Source: Actinacidiphila glaucinigra
GTDB lineage: Bacteria; Actinomycetota; Actinomycetes; Streptomycetales; Streptomycetaceae
Assembly (NCBI RefSeq): GCF_900188405.1
Contig: NZ_FZOF01000011.1
Coordinates: forward strand, 1 to 64,000
DNA: 64,000 nucleotides
Direction of reading: 5' to 3'
The number at the start of each line of letters is the position of its first letter. Positions within the stretch are counted from its first letter, which is position 1. Both the position numbers and the translations under genes were made by a program. Positions 33,878 through 42,663 of the stretch are shown in pieces. The notes under the pieces were generated by a model. It was not told the origin of the DNA, made no database searches, and saw nothing but the letters and a program-made list of their open reading frames with translations.

Positions 33878-34843
33878 ATGGATCTGCTCGCCGAAGTACT
33901 GGCCCTCTCCGATGTCCGAGGTGCGGTCGGTGCACGGATCGAGGCCGGCGAGGACTGGGGCTGGTGGTGGAGCTCCGCGACGCCGCGCGCGTCGCTTCAC
34001 GCCGTCACCGCGGGAACGATCTGGGTGGGCCTGCCCGACGGCCCACCCCTCCAACTGCTGCCGGGCGACGTCGTCCTCCTGCCCGGCGGAGCCGCGCACG
34101 CACTCGGCAGCGACCCGGCAGCCGTGGCCCGCACGGGGCCCCGCACATTCGACGACTGGCACCTCACCGGCTCCAAAACCGTGTCGATCGGCACCGGACC
34201 GGTACGCGCCCGCATCCTCTGCGCCGAATACGACCACGATCGGACCGTCTCGACGCAGGTGCTCGCCCTGCTCCCCGAAGTAGTCCACCTGCGCGCCGGC
34301 GACGACCCGGACGGACTGGCCCACGACACCGTACGACTGCTCGGCCGTGAACTCGCCGCACCGCGCGCTGCCACCGGCCTGGTCCTCGACCGGCTGGTGG
34401 ACGTACTCCTCGTCCACGTACTGCGCGCCTGGCTCGCCTCCGGTGGAACGCCCGCACCCTCCTGGCTCGGAGCTCTGGGCGACCCGGTGGTGGCAGCCGC
34501 CGTCACCAGGCTCCATGAAGAGCCCGCCAAGCCATGGACCACCGCCACCCTCGCACGGGAAGCCGGAGTCTCTCGCGCCACTCTCGACCGCCGCTTCACC
34601 GCTGCGACCGGCGAGTCACCAGGCGCCTATCTCACCCGCTGGCGTATGGACCTCGCCGCCCGCCGCCTACGTGACACCCACGACAGCCTCGACACGATCG
34701 CCGCTGCGATCGGCTACTCCTCCGGCTACGCCTTCAGCCGGGCCTTCCGCCGCGCACGCGCGCAGCCGCCCGGCCAGTTCAGGGCAACCGCTCAAGCCGA
34801 AGGGAACCCGACCCCGGCCGACACCGCCGCTGCCCCCGTCTGA
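33878..34843 (+). CDS. AraC family regulator with cupin sensor
   Basis: A 321-residue regulator. The N-terminal half is the cupin_6-type sensor (SDVRGAVGARIEAGEDWGWW, LLPGDVVLLPGGAAHAL). The C-terminal HTH pair reads WTTATLAREAGVSRATLDRR and LDTIAAAIGYSSGYAFSRAF. ATG 33878 is used; the ribosome site is weak. The likely target is the divergent SDR gene, with the repeats at 33811-33850 as binding sites. Inducer unknown. Confidence 0.92.
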   Translation: MDLLAEVLALSDVRGAVGARIEAGEDWGWWWSSATPRASLHAVTAGTIWVGLPDGPPLQLLPGDVVLLPGGAAHALGSDPAAVARTGPRTFDDWHLTGSKTVSIGTGPVRARILCAEYDHDRTVSTQVLALLPEVVHLRAGDDPDGLAHDTVRLLGRELAAPRAATGLVLDRLVDVLLVHVLRAWLASGGTPAPSWLGALGDPVVAAAVTRLHEEPAKPWTTATLAREAGVSRATLDRRFTAATGESPGAYLTRWRMDLAARRLRDTHDSLDTIAAAIGYSSGYAFSRAFRRARAQPPGQFRATAQAEGNPTPADTAAAPV

Positions 34844-34987
34844 TCACCGCGCCCAAGCGCGCACCGTCCCCAGCCGCGAACAGCGGGGCGATCCCGCAGG
34901 AGCTGGACCCGGGGTTCCACAGGGCGCCAGCGGTAGGTGGTGCCCGTGCCCGACGACCCCGCTACCGCGACCGAGAGTTGAGGTCAG

Positions 34988-35677
34988 TTACCGCCCTGAA
35001 CCGCCTTGGCCCCGGGCGGCAAGCGACTCCGGGCCGCATGAAATGCGGGCAGCCTCTCGGGCGACGGCCAGGTGGGCTTGCCCGCCGGAATCGATCGGCG
35101 TGCCGCACTCAAGGATGCCCGCACCCTCCATCGTCCAGCTCTTCGCATGCCCGATGGTCACCGCCGGGGAGCGTGGGCACGTGTACTGGAAGTCCGCCTC
35201 TACGATGTGAGCCTCGTCGTACATCACATAGCGCCCGGCCCCGGCCGTCGAGACCGCCCGGCTCTGATTGGGGTCGTCCGGTTCCCTGCCGACATCGGTG
35301 AAGGCCATGTCAGCGCCGGTGTCGCTTTCCTGGGCCTCTCCTACCAATTTGGCCAGGGAGAACAGCACGTCCCGCCGCGGCACCGCCGGGCCGTGCGCCG
35401 ATACGGCCGTCTCAGGCCACGACACCCGGTGCTTGGGTGCCTTCGTAAACTTGCCGCCGCCCTTGCCGAGGGTCTGCACCTCGGAGAGAGCGGAGAGCCG
35501 GATCGGCCGCTCGACGTTGAACCACTGGTACGTACCGTTCCGGCAAGCCCTCGGACCCATAGCGTGAGCAGGCGCCGACGTTGCCGCCTTCCCTTCGGTG
35601 TGCGCAGCGCTTTCGGTACACGCGCCAGCGCTCGCGACCGCCAGAACGGCGACACAGGCAGTGATCCAACGCCTCAT
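34988..35677 (-). CDS. Lipoprotein of unknown function
   Basis: A 229-residue protein with a lipoprotein signal: MRRWITACVAVLAVASAGAC, the lipobox ending at Cys20. The mature part is hydrophilic with two more Cys (PRACRNGTYQW, YTCPRSP) and contains TYQWFNVERPIRLSALSEVQ. I recognise no enzymatic motif. The ATG at 35677 is preferred over upstream in-frame starts because GGGGGAT precedes it and the signal peptide begins there. Located on the outer face of the membrane by inference. Confidence 0.75.
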   Translation of the reverse strand: MRRWITACVAVLAVASAGACTESAAHTEGKAATSAPAHAMGPRACRNGTYQWFNVERPIRLSALSEVQTLGKGGGKFTKAPKHRVSWPETAVSAHGPAVPRRDVLFSLAKLVGEAQESDTGADMAFTDVGREPDDPNQSRAVSTAGAGRYVMYDEAHIVEADFQYTCPRSPAVTIGHAKSWTMEGAGILECGTPIDSGGQAHLAVAREAARISCGPESLAARGQGGSGR

Positions 35678-35857
35678 GGCGATCCCCCACATGCTCATGG
35701 CTGACAGCCGGGTCCTCACCGCGAAGAGAACGGCCGTTGGTGATCGCATATTAGGCGCACACCACTGCCCATCGCTTCACGGGCAGCCACGGCGAAAGCC
35801 TCCTCCGCGCCAGTCGGCACGCCCCCTGGTTGCCGGCATGGCCGTACGCCCACGGCC

Positions 35858-36469
35858 CTATCGGCGTTCTGCCACTTCCCAGGCCAGATCGCCAGCGTCG
35901 TCCACGACGGCGACGCACGGCTGTGCTGCGCCGCCGAGGGAAGCGTGCCGGAGGAGGGCCGGCGTCCCTGACCGGACGGCGGCTTCGACGTCTTGGAGCA
36001 TGGCCGTGACCGAGCCCCACAGTTCCACTCCGAGGACCCAGGTCTCATGGTCCCACAAGAAGACTGCGCCGTACGAATCACCGGGGCGCAGGTCGACGAT
36101 GAGACCGTCACCGCCAGGGTCCATCGCGATCGGCAGGAACGAGGGCAGAAAACGTGGTTCTGGTTCGCCGTTCTCGTCCACCGAACTCCCTTCCTGTTCC
36201 GCAACGAGCAACCAGATCTCTCTCGTCTCCAGAGCTTTTTCCAGGTCCACCGGAGCAAACGACTGCGGGATCCAGTAGTCGGCACTGACCCGGTGCAGCG
36301 TCCACCACGCGACCAGGTCGGCGGGAAAGCTCACCCCTATGGCTGCCTCGGCCGCGCGGAGCCGGTTCTCGTCTGCGGCCGCTCTCACGGGGGCCGTCCG
36401 GAGACGACCCTCGAACCAGGTAGCGATACGGCCCCAAGCCTGGTGCACATCGTGGTCAATCGTGGTCAT
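35858..36469 (-). CDS. SMI1/KNR4 family protein
   Basis: A 203-residue protein with the SMI1/KNR4 (SUKH) fold: AAEAAIGVSFPADLVAWWTL near residue 45, FLPSFLPIAMDPGGDGLIVD and GAVFLWDHETW, the classical order for this family. Such proteins are often immunity factors against polymorphic toxins or DNases, but many are stand-alone. No toxin gene is seen here. The ATG at 36469 starts a sequence typical for the family. The neighbouring beta-propeller gene upstream points the same way, separated by 136 bp. Confidence 0.85.
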   Translation of the reverse strand: MTTIDHDVHQAWGRIATWFEGRLRTAPVRAAADENRLRAAEAAIGVSFPADLVAWWTLHRVSADYWIPQSFAPVDLEKALETREIWLLVAEQEGSSVDENGEPEPRFLPSFLPIAMDPGGDGLIVDLRPGDSYGAVFLWDHETWVLGVELWGSVTAMLQDVEAAVRSGTPALLRHASLGGAAQPCVAVVDDAGDLAWEVAERR

Positions 36470-36605
36470 GGCCAGGAGTCTTTCAAGGTGCCGGCAACCA
36501 ACGAAGCCCGGGCTCGCGGCCCGGGGGGCGGCGCGGCAGGCCGAGTACCTGGGCGCATCCTCAGGGCACAGGGCCCGGCGCGCCGGGTCCCGTGCGCCGG
36601 GTCGC

Positions 36606-37853
36606 TCATGTCCGCGCGTCGCGCGCCGTGTTGATTGCCGCTCGGAGCCGGAGCCAGGAGGGCTCTTCCGCCGTTGCGGAGTACACCGTTGCCAGATCGC
36701 CCGAGTTCCAGGTGCGCTCTCCGTCCGTGAGGACGAGGTGCTCTCCCAGGTCACCGTCGTCGGGAACCTCCGACGTGGTGTCGAGGAACTCCGAGACCGC
36801 TGACGCGGCGGCCATGGACGCGTCGCTGTCGCCGATGGAGTGGGTCTCCCCAGGGTCGGACCGCACTGCCACGAGTACGAGTTCGCCGCCGCTCGCGAGG
36901 ACGAGTTCACCTGTCGACGTGGCGGCCAGCGCGGACACGGGAGATCCGGCCAGTACGTCGTGCTCGACCGCGTCCTGGGCTTCGATGTCGACCTCGACCA
37001 GAACTCCCGTGGGCGTTCCGACCCAGAGCACGCCGGGCCGGGCTGCGAACGCGAGGTTGTGCCGCGACCATGCGCGCATCTGGTCGAGCCACTCCTGCGG
37101 ATAGGGGTAACCGGGGTTGGGCTCACCAAGGGTTGTCGCGAGGACCTGGCGAAGCGACGGGAACTCGAACACCTCGAGCGTGTTCTCGTAGGCATTGCCT
37201 CTGATCGCGAAGTGACGTCCGTCGGCGCTGAACAGGGGTGTCCCGTAACCATCGACGTCCAAGACCAGGGCCCGGCGGAGCAGCCGCATCGCACCACCGC
37301 TCGCGGCCCCGGGATCGACTCGCGCGAACAGGCCGTGTGTCGCGCCCTGATCGCTGTTCAGCGTGACAACCAGTCCGCCGCCGGGGTGCTGGGCCACGCC
37401 GGTGTCCCATCGCGGGCCCGAACTGACGGTCCCCGTAGCCAGGTCGATGACGTCCGAGCTATCCCACGCGTCGTCTTCGCCGCCTGACGACGGCGAGGCC
37501 CACAGCGTCAGACCGTCCGGGCTGAATGCCACACTGCGGTAGGCGGCGGCAGGGGGAACACCGTCGACCGCGGAAACACCGGCGGGACTCCATTGCACCA
37601 CGCCGCGGTCGCCGCCTGACACCACCAGTCGCGGCTCGTCGGGATGCCAGGCGAAGGCATCGTCATAGGCATCCGATCCTGCGCCGACAGATGCCAGTTC
37701 GCGCAATCGACCGGCCTCGCGGCTCCACACGTGAACCGCAGGACGCCCCCGGTCCAGGCCGGCAACCAGGGGAAGGCGCGGGTGGCACACCAAACGCTCG
37801 ACAGGACGTCCGCTGCTGACGCGCACACGCGCCACGGCCTCAAGATAAGTCAC
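36606..37853 (-). CDS. WD40-like beta-propeller protein
   Basis: A 415-residue protein with repeated beta-blade patterns: AFAWHPDEPRLVVSGGDRGV, SVAFSPDGLTLWASP, PLFSADGRHFAIRGNAYENT and SALAATSTGELVLASGGE. There is no signal peptide. Propellers of this kind serve as binding scaffolds. It lies just upstream of the SMI1/KNR4 gene on the same strand and may form a unit with it. Start GTG 37853 is the first in-frame option; no strong ribosome site. Confidence 0.72.
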   Translation of the reverse strand: MTYLEAVARVRVSSGRPVERLVCHPRLPLVAGLDRGRPAVHVWSREAGRLRELASVGAGSDAYDDAFAWHPDEPRLVVSGGDRGVVQWSPAGVSAVDGVPPAAAYRSVAFSPDGLTLWASPSSGGEDDAWDSSDVIDLATGTVSSGPRWDTGVAQHPGGGLVVTLNSDQGATHGLFARVDPGAASGGAMRLLRRALVLDVDGYGTPLFSADGRHFAIRGNAYENTLEVFEFPSLRQVLATTLGEPNPGYPYPQEWLDQMRAWSRHNLAFAARPGVLWVGTPTGVLVEVDIEAQDAVEHDVLAGSPVSALAATSTGELVLASGGELVLVAVRSDPGETHSIGDSDASMAAASAVSEFLDTTSEVPDDGDLGEHLVLTDGERTWNSGDLATVYSATAEEPSWLRLRAAINTARDART

Positions 37854-38146
37854 GTCGAGACCGTAGTCGTGGGCACTGACACATCACTCGACGAGCAGTT
37901 CCGCGGGGAAGTCATGCACCGCCCCGAGCAGGTGTGACCCGAAGATCCCCGCCAGTCGCCACATCCGTTTGACCACTGCGCAGCGTAAGCGGCACTGGCC
38001 GTTGCACGGCGGCCGGACCGTCGCAGGTCTCAGTCGGTGACGGCCGCCTGTCGCGGGCTCTACGTACGGCACCACGCGCCGCCGGCACACGACGCCGACT
38101 GCCGGGTCCGCCCACCATTCCCTCCCCGCACGACCCACGTCGTGAT

Positions 38147-38168
38147 AATGTGCTTGCGCAAGCACGTT
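38147..38168. promoter_or_regulatory. Palindromic operator upstream of the GST-like gene
   Basis: GTGCTTGCGCAAGCAC (38150-38165) is a perfect 16-bp palindrome, extended to 22 bp by flanking AA/TT. It resembles MarR-type operators. It shares TGCTTG/CAAGCA arms with the dyads at 3114-3164, though with a 2-base instead of a 6-base spacer. No MarR gene lies in the window. The rest of 37854-38299 shows nothing else I can support. Confidence 0.6.
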
Positions 38169-38299
38169 TAACGCGACGATCACGACCTCGCAGCCAGACT
38201 CGCCCCAGGGACGAACCAGGTCCGGAATCACCGCAGAGCAGTTCGCCCGCCCACGCAATTGAGCATCGACGACAAGAAGACTCCATTGGAGGAAGCACC

Positions 38300-39361
38300 A
38301 TGACGCGGGCCACCACGACGGGAAGATACGCGGAAGGCGACGACGACACGACGGCGAACGCCAACGCGGAGTTCGGTCGGCGACGCTTCAAGCGCTCCCC
38401 CAGGCACTTCGATGACCGTGTCACGGCGGACGGCAGGAACGGCTGGCCCGTCGAGGCGGGTCGCTACCGCCTCGTCGTGAGCCGCGCCTGCCCCTGGGCA
38501 AGCCGCGCCCTGATCTCTCGGCGGCTGCTCGGGCTGGAGGGCGCGATCTCCGTCGGCATCACCGACCCGATCCAGGACGACCGCAGCTGGCGCTTCACCC
38601 TCGACGAGTCGGGACGCGACCCGGTGCTCGGCATCCGCTATCTCTCTGAGGCGTACGACGCGCGCGAAACGGGCTACCCGGGCGGCGTGAGCGTGCCCGC
38701 GATCGTCGACGTTCCCACGGGGAAGCTGGTGACCAACGATTTCCATCACCTGACCCTGGACCTCGCCACCGAATGGGGTGCCCTGCATCGGGAAGGCGCC
38801 CCCGACCTCTACCCGGAGGCGCTGCGGGACGAGATGGACGAAGTGATGGATGACATCTATCAGGACGTCAACAACGGGGTCTACCGGGCCGGGTTCGCCA
38901 CCACGCAGCACGAGTACGAAGAGGCCTGCGGAGCCGTCTTCGGCCGACTGGCCGTCATCACCGAGAGGCTGACCGACCGCCGGTACCTGATGGGTGACAC
39001 CATCACCGAGGCCGACATCCGGCTGTTCACCACCTTGGTCCGGTTCGACGCCGTCTACCACGGTCATTTCAAGTGCAACCTGTACAAGCTCGTCGAGAAC
39101 CCGGTGCTCTGGGGCTATGCGCGCGACCTGTACCAGACACCGGGTTTCGGCGACACCGTCGACTTCGACCACATCAAACGGCACTACCACCAGGTGCTCA
39201 CGGGGGTGAACCCGAACGGGATAACCCCGCTCGGACCCGACCTCGCGGCCTGGCTGACACCACACCACAGGGAGGAACTGGGCGGCCGCCCCTTCGGCGA
39301 CGGTACGCCTCCCGGACCCGTGCCCGCGGCCGAGGAAGTGCCGGCGGAGGGCCGCCCCTGA
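38300..39361 (+). CDS. Glutathionyl-hydroquinone reductase-like GST protein
   Basis: A 353-residue member of the Xi/omega-class GST group (YqjG/ECM4 type): VVSRACPWASRALI with catalytic C64, SVPAIVDVPTGKLVTNDF, and the helical half with YQDVNNGVYRAGFATTQ and YLMGDTITEADIRLFTTLVR. Family enzymes reduce thiol-quinone adducts. Streptomyces makes mycothiol instead of glutathione, so the thiol partner may differ. ATG 38300 has GGAGGAAG upstream. A MarR-like palindrome at 38147-38168 suggests induction by quinones or electrophiles. Confidence 0.87.
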   Translation: MTRATTTGRYAEGDDDTTANANAEFGRRRFKRSPRHFDDRVTADGRNGWPVEAGRYRLVVSRACPWASRALISRRLLGLEGAISVGITDPIQDDRSWRFTLDESGRDPVLGIRYLSEAYDARETGYPGGVSVPAIVDVPTGKLVTNDFHHLTLDLATEWGALHREGAPDLYPEALRDEMDEVMDDIYQDVNNGVYRAGFATTQHEYEEACGAVFGRLAVITERLTDRRYLMGDTITEADIRLFTTLVRFDAVYHGHFKCNLYKLVENPVLWGYARDLYQTPGFGDTVDFDHIKRHYHQVLTGVNPNGITPLGPDLAAWLTPHHREELGGRPFGDGTPPGPVPAAEEVPAEGRP

Positions 39362-39440
39362 GTAACGCGAGGCCGGCCTCGGGGCGTGTATCGAAAGTAT
39401 TTTCAGGGCGATCGTCAGGCTGCCCCGCTACGGTGCGGGC

Positions 39441-40139
39441 ATGGTGAATTTCGTGCTGGTTGCGGGTGCGCGGCTCGGGGCGTGGGCGTGGGACGAGGTG
39501 GTGCCGTATCTGCGTGCGGCCGGCCACGGCGTTTACCCGTTGACGCTGTCCGGTCTTGCTGAAAAGCAGGCTGTGCCGGCAGGGCAGCAGACCCACGTCC
39601 AGGACATTGTTGCCGAGGTCGAACGCCAGGGTCTGCGTGACGTCGTCCTCGTCGGTCACAGCTACTCGGGCATCCCGGTCGGTCAGGCCGCAGAGCGGAT
39701 CGGCGACCGGCTGGCCCGCGTCGTATTCGTCGACTCCAGTGTTCCAACTGATGGCGAGTCGTTTGCCTCCGTCTGGCCGGACGGCGGGGCGGGGGTGAAG
39801 GCATCGATCGCCGAAAATGGAGGGTTTTGGCCGCTCGTGCCCGCAGCTCACTACGACGGCGAGGGTCTCACCGATGAGCAGATCGCACGCCTCGTACGTG
39901 GCTCGACGCCGCACCCGGGCGCCACGCTGACCGAGCCCGCCCTGCTCGCAGGGGTGCTCGGTGAACTCCCGGCGACGTACATCCAGTGTCTGCTCGCCGG
40001 GGCCGAGCTCGACGACGACGTGGCCGAACTGCTGAACAGCAAGTACTGACAGCTGGTCACGATGGACACCGGCCACTGGCCGATGTTCTCCCAGCCGCGC
40101 GAACTGGCACAGATCTTGCTTGACGCAGCCGGGGAGTAA
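39441..40139 (+). pseudogene. Alpha/beta hydrolase gene with in-frame TGA before the catalytic His
   Basis: The frame encodes an esterase-like alpha/beta hydrolase (MVNFVLVAGARLGAWAWDEV, nucleophile S74 in VGHSYSGIP). A TGA at 40047-40049 stops it after residue 202. The same frame continues with QLVTMDTGHWPMFSQPRELA to TAA at 40137, which is the normal family ending and carries the catalytic His (H212). The TGA sits where many relatives have Trp, so a TGG to TGA change is likely. Unless read through, the product lacks its His and is inactive. Confidence 0.75.
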
Positions 40140-40674
40140 CTGCAGGTCCGTGCTTGCGCGCTCCGTTTGAGCGCTCCCCGCGCCACGAACCACAATCATC
40201 CAACGCTCAAGATCCGCTTTCGATACACGCCGTAATCGGCCGGCAGCATCGCCAGAGTGGCTTTCGCGTTGTGGCGCCCCGCACGGACGACGACGGGTGC
40301 ACCCGGTACGGGCGGCAACACGACCCCCGGACCGGTGTCCCACATGAACCCTCCGCCGCATCCGGGAGCGAGCGCACTCGCGACGCCCGCCCCCGGAGCG
40401 GTGTGTCAACTCACCATCACTGCACGTGTGAGGCGCAGAGAAGCGTGGCGCGAGAGGACGACTTTATCTCGTAAGGGATTTGATCAGATCACAAGATGGT
40501 CACTAAGGTCATGCTTCGAACCTCTGTCCATCGATCACCCAATCGGGGTGGCGGCGGAGGTCCCGCCGATCCGATGCGGCGTGCGTGCAACGGGGGACGC
40601 CGACGCTCGGGGCCGGGGAACCGTGGTTCCCGATGCATGCGGCAGGCGGCTGGAGCAAGAAGGAGCTCGCCTGA
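40140..40674. promoter_or_regulatory. Long leader region of the NlpC/P60 gene
   Basis: A 535-bp non-coding stretch. TGATCAGATCA at 40481-40491 is an 11-base palindrome in an AT-richer patch likely to contain the promoter. GC-rich sequence at 40540-40670 could fold in the mRNA leader. I compared it with the ydaO (c-di-AMP) riboswitch pattern known for some Streptomyces wall-hydrolase genes and did not find the conserved segments. Confidence 0.35.
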
Positions 40675-41700
40675 GTGGCGTCCCACCGTCGTCCCAAGCA
40701 GACCAGTCGAGCACGCATCACCGTGCTTACCGCAACCGCCGCCGCAGCCGTGGCAATCTCCGCCCAGGCCGCTCAGGCCGCTCCCGCCAAGCAGTCCGTC
40801 AAGAACGTCAAGGCCAAGGTCGACGCTCTCTACCAGCAGACCGAACAGGCTACCGAGAAGCTCAACGGCGCCGAGGAGAAGCAGAAGCAGTTGCAGAAGC
40901 AGGTCGACGACCTGCAGGACGAGGTCGCCCGCCAGCAGGACGAACTCAACGACCTTCAGGACGGCCTCGGCACCCTCGCCAGCGCCCAGTACCGCAGCGG
41001 CGGCATCGACCCCTCGCTCCAGCTCTTCCTCTCCTCAGACCCGGACAGCTACCTCGACAAGGCGTCCACGCTCCAGGCGCTGAGCACCAAACAGGCCGAG
41101 GCGCTGCGGCAGATCGCGCAGAAGAAGCGCACGCTCGACCAGCAGAAGGCGGAGGCGGCGAGCAAGCTCTCCGAGCTCGGCCGGACCCGCACCGAACTGG
41201 GCAGGAAGAAGAGGGAAGTCCAGGGCAAGCTGGCGCAGACGCAGCGGCTGCTCAACTCGCTGACCGCCGCTCAGCGCGCCGCCGTCGCCGCGGACGACGC
41301 CCGCGCCGCCCGCAGCAACGAGCGCGTCGACCTGGGCAACGACACCCCGGCCTCCGGCCGCGCCGCCGCCGCCCTCGCGGCCGCCCAGACCAGGCTCGGC
41401 ATGCCGTACGTCTACACGCACACGGGTCCGACCTCCTTCGACTGCTCGGGCCTCACCATGTGGGCGTACGCCCAGGCCGATGTCTCGCTGCCGCGGACCT
41501 CGCAGGCCCAGGCCAATGCGGGCACCCGCCTGTCGATGAGCCAGCTGATGCCCGGCGACCTGGTGATCTTCTACGGCGACCAGCACCACGTGGGGCTCTA
41601 CGCCGGCAACGGCATGGTCCTGCACGCGCCGCGCACCGGCACCGTCGTGCGCTACGAGTCCATCAACAACATGCCGTTCCAGTTCGGCGTCCGCATCTGA
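40675..41700 (+). CDS. Secreted NlpC/P60 peptidoglycan endopeptidase
   Basis: A 341-residue wall hydrolase. It has an N-terminal signal peptide (ITVLTATAAAAVAISAQAAQ), a long coiled-coil region at residues 45-215 (for example EKLNGAEEKQKQLQKQVDDL), a linker, and the NlpC/P60 domain from about residue 230, with C257 (FDCSGL), H305 (HHVGLY) and H317 (HAPRTG). It cuts stem peptides during growth and division, with the coiled coil acting as an auto-inhibitory or docking element in relatives. GTG 40675 follows AAGGAG. A giant terminator lies 104 bases past the stop. Confidence 0.94.
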   Translation: MASHRRPKQTSRARITVLTATAAAAVAISAQAAQAAPAKQSVKNVKAKVDALYQQTEQATEKLNGAEEKQKQLQKQVDDLQDEVARQQDELNDLQDGLGTLASAQYRSGGIDPSLQLFLSSDPDSYLDKASTLQALSTKQAEALRQIAQKKRTLDQQKAEAASKLSELGRTRTELGRKKREVQGKLAQTQRLLNSLTAAQRAAVAADDARAARSNERVDLGNDTPASGRAAAALAAAQTRLGMPYVYTHTGPTSFDCSGLTMWAYAQADVSLPRTSQAQANAGTRLSMSQLMPGDLVIFYGDQHHVGLYAGNGMVLHAPRTGTVVRYESINNMPFQFGVRI

Positions 41701-41803
41701 CGCAGGCCGCCGGGACGGGCCTCGAGTGCAGCGGGCGCCTCTCCCCCGGTGCTGTCACCGAACACCGCGCGGACCAGCGTTCTGGGTCCAGACGCCGATG
41801 ACA

Positions 41804-41848
41804 GACCACAGCCCCTTCGAGGAGTTTCTCCTCGAAGGGGCTGTGGTC
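41804..41848. terminator. 21-bp perfect hairpin terminator
   Basis: Bases 41804-41824 pair perfectly with 41828-41848 around the loop TTT. It lies between the convergent NlpC/P60 and TetR genes and probably stops both. Confidence 0.85.
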
Positions 41849-41960
41849 CGTATCCGCCATGGGGACGTCCCCACGACCGGATCCCGAAGCAGGCGAGCCT
41901 CGCTCCGGGCCGGCAAGCACGACCGGCTGTTCGCCGGGTCCGCGTGGGCGGCGATTTCGG

Positions 41961-42551
41961 CTACGGTCGCGAGTCCGTCGTCACCCACCCGGCATCGCCA
42001 CTCGCCGCGCCGGTCAGGATCGCGCTTGCGACAACGTCGAAAAGGTGTCCGGCGCGCGGCGCGAGTGCCGGTTGATCGCCGAGCCAAGCGAGCGCCGCCA
42101 CCAGCGCGAACACGTCGGCGCCGTCGATGTCGCTCCGCGCCAGGCCCGCGGCCTGGGCGCGCGTGAGAAGCCGTGCACCGGCCGCGCGCAGGGTGACGCA
42201 CGATGCGTGGAGTGCGGATTCCGGGTCCTCGATGGCGGCCGCCATCAGCACGGTCACACCCCGGTACTCGGTCGTCCACGCGACGCAGTCGCGTAGCCAG
42301 GAAACGAGAGCTTCGTCGGGCGAGTCGGACGTTTCAAGGGCGCCTGCCTTGGCCGTCAGTGCCTCGAAGCTCGTGTGGAGCAGGGCGTCGAGCAGTGCCT
42401 CGCGTGTCGGGAAGTGGCGCAGTAGCGTCGCCAGGCCGACGTCGGCCCGGCGTGCGATGTCGCGCAGTGACACCTCGACGCCTTGCTCGGCGATGGCGGT
42501 GCCCGCGACTGCGAGCAGGTGGTCGCGGTTCTTCTTGGCGTCGGCCCGCAT
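41961..42551 (-). CDS. TetR family repressor
   Basis: A 196-residue TetR protein: HTH in VSLRDIARRADVGLATLLRH followed by FPTREALLDALL, then an all-helical ligand domain (TTEYRGVTVLMAAAI). The ATG at 42551 faces the quinone oxidoreductase gene across 112 bp that hold three operator-like dyads. It most likely represses both genes and releases on binding a small electrophile or aromatic. Confidence 0.93.
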   Translation of the reverse strand: MRADAKKNRDHLLAVAGTAIAEQGVEVSLRDIARRADVGLATLLRHFPTREALLDALLHTSFEALTAKAGALETSDSPDEALVSWLRDCVAWTTEYRGVTVLMAAAIEDPESALHASCVTLRAAGARLLTRAQAAGLARSDIDGADVFALVAALAWLGDQPALAPRAGHLFDVVASAILTGAASGDAGWVTTDSRP

Positions 42552-42561
42552 CTGCCCCCCC

Positions 42562-42591
42562 TTGACTATCCGGATCAGTGGTCCATATATT
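42562..42591 (+). promoter_or_regulatory. Promoter of the quinone oxidoreductase gene
   Basis: TTGACT at 42562-42567 and TATATT at 42586-42591 with 18-bp spacing give a near-consensus promoter. The first TetR dyad lies between the boxes, so binding would block polymerase. Confidence 0.65.
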
Positions 42592-42626
42592 CGGATCAGT
42601 GGTCCACCTATGTGGATCGCTGATCC
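42572..42626. promoter_or_regulatory. Three TetR operators spaced exactly 21 bp
   Basis: GGATCAGTGGTCC occurs at 42572-42584 and 42593-42605, and the related inverted form GGATCGCTGATCC at 42614-42626. Centres are at 42578, 42599 and 42620. Each is a partial dyad GGAYC/GRTCC. The 21-bp phasing puts all three on one face of the helix. Confidence 0.75.
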
Positions 42627-42663
42627 GAATAATCGTATCCCGCATCACGGGCAGGAGAAAACG

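Noticed and set aside
40496..40674. Cyclic-di-AMP (ydaO-type) riboswitch before the NlpC/P60 gene
   Set aside because: Such switches precede some Streptomyces wall-hydrolase genes, but apart from a single GGGGGA the conserved blocks (such as GGGGTGAAT and the CAGCTAAC segment) are missing. A covariance search would settle it.
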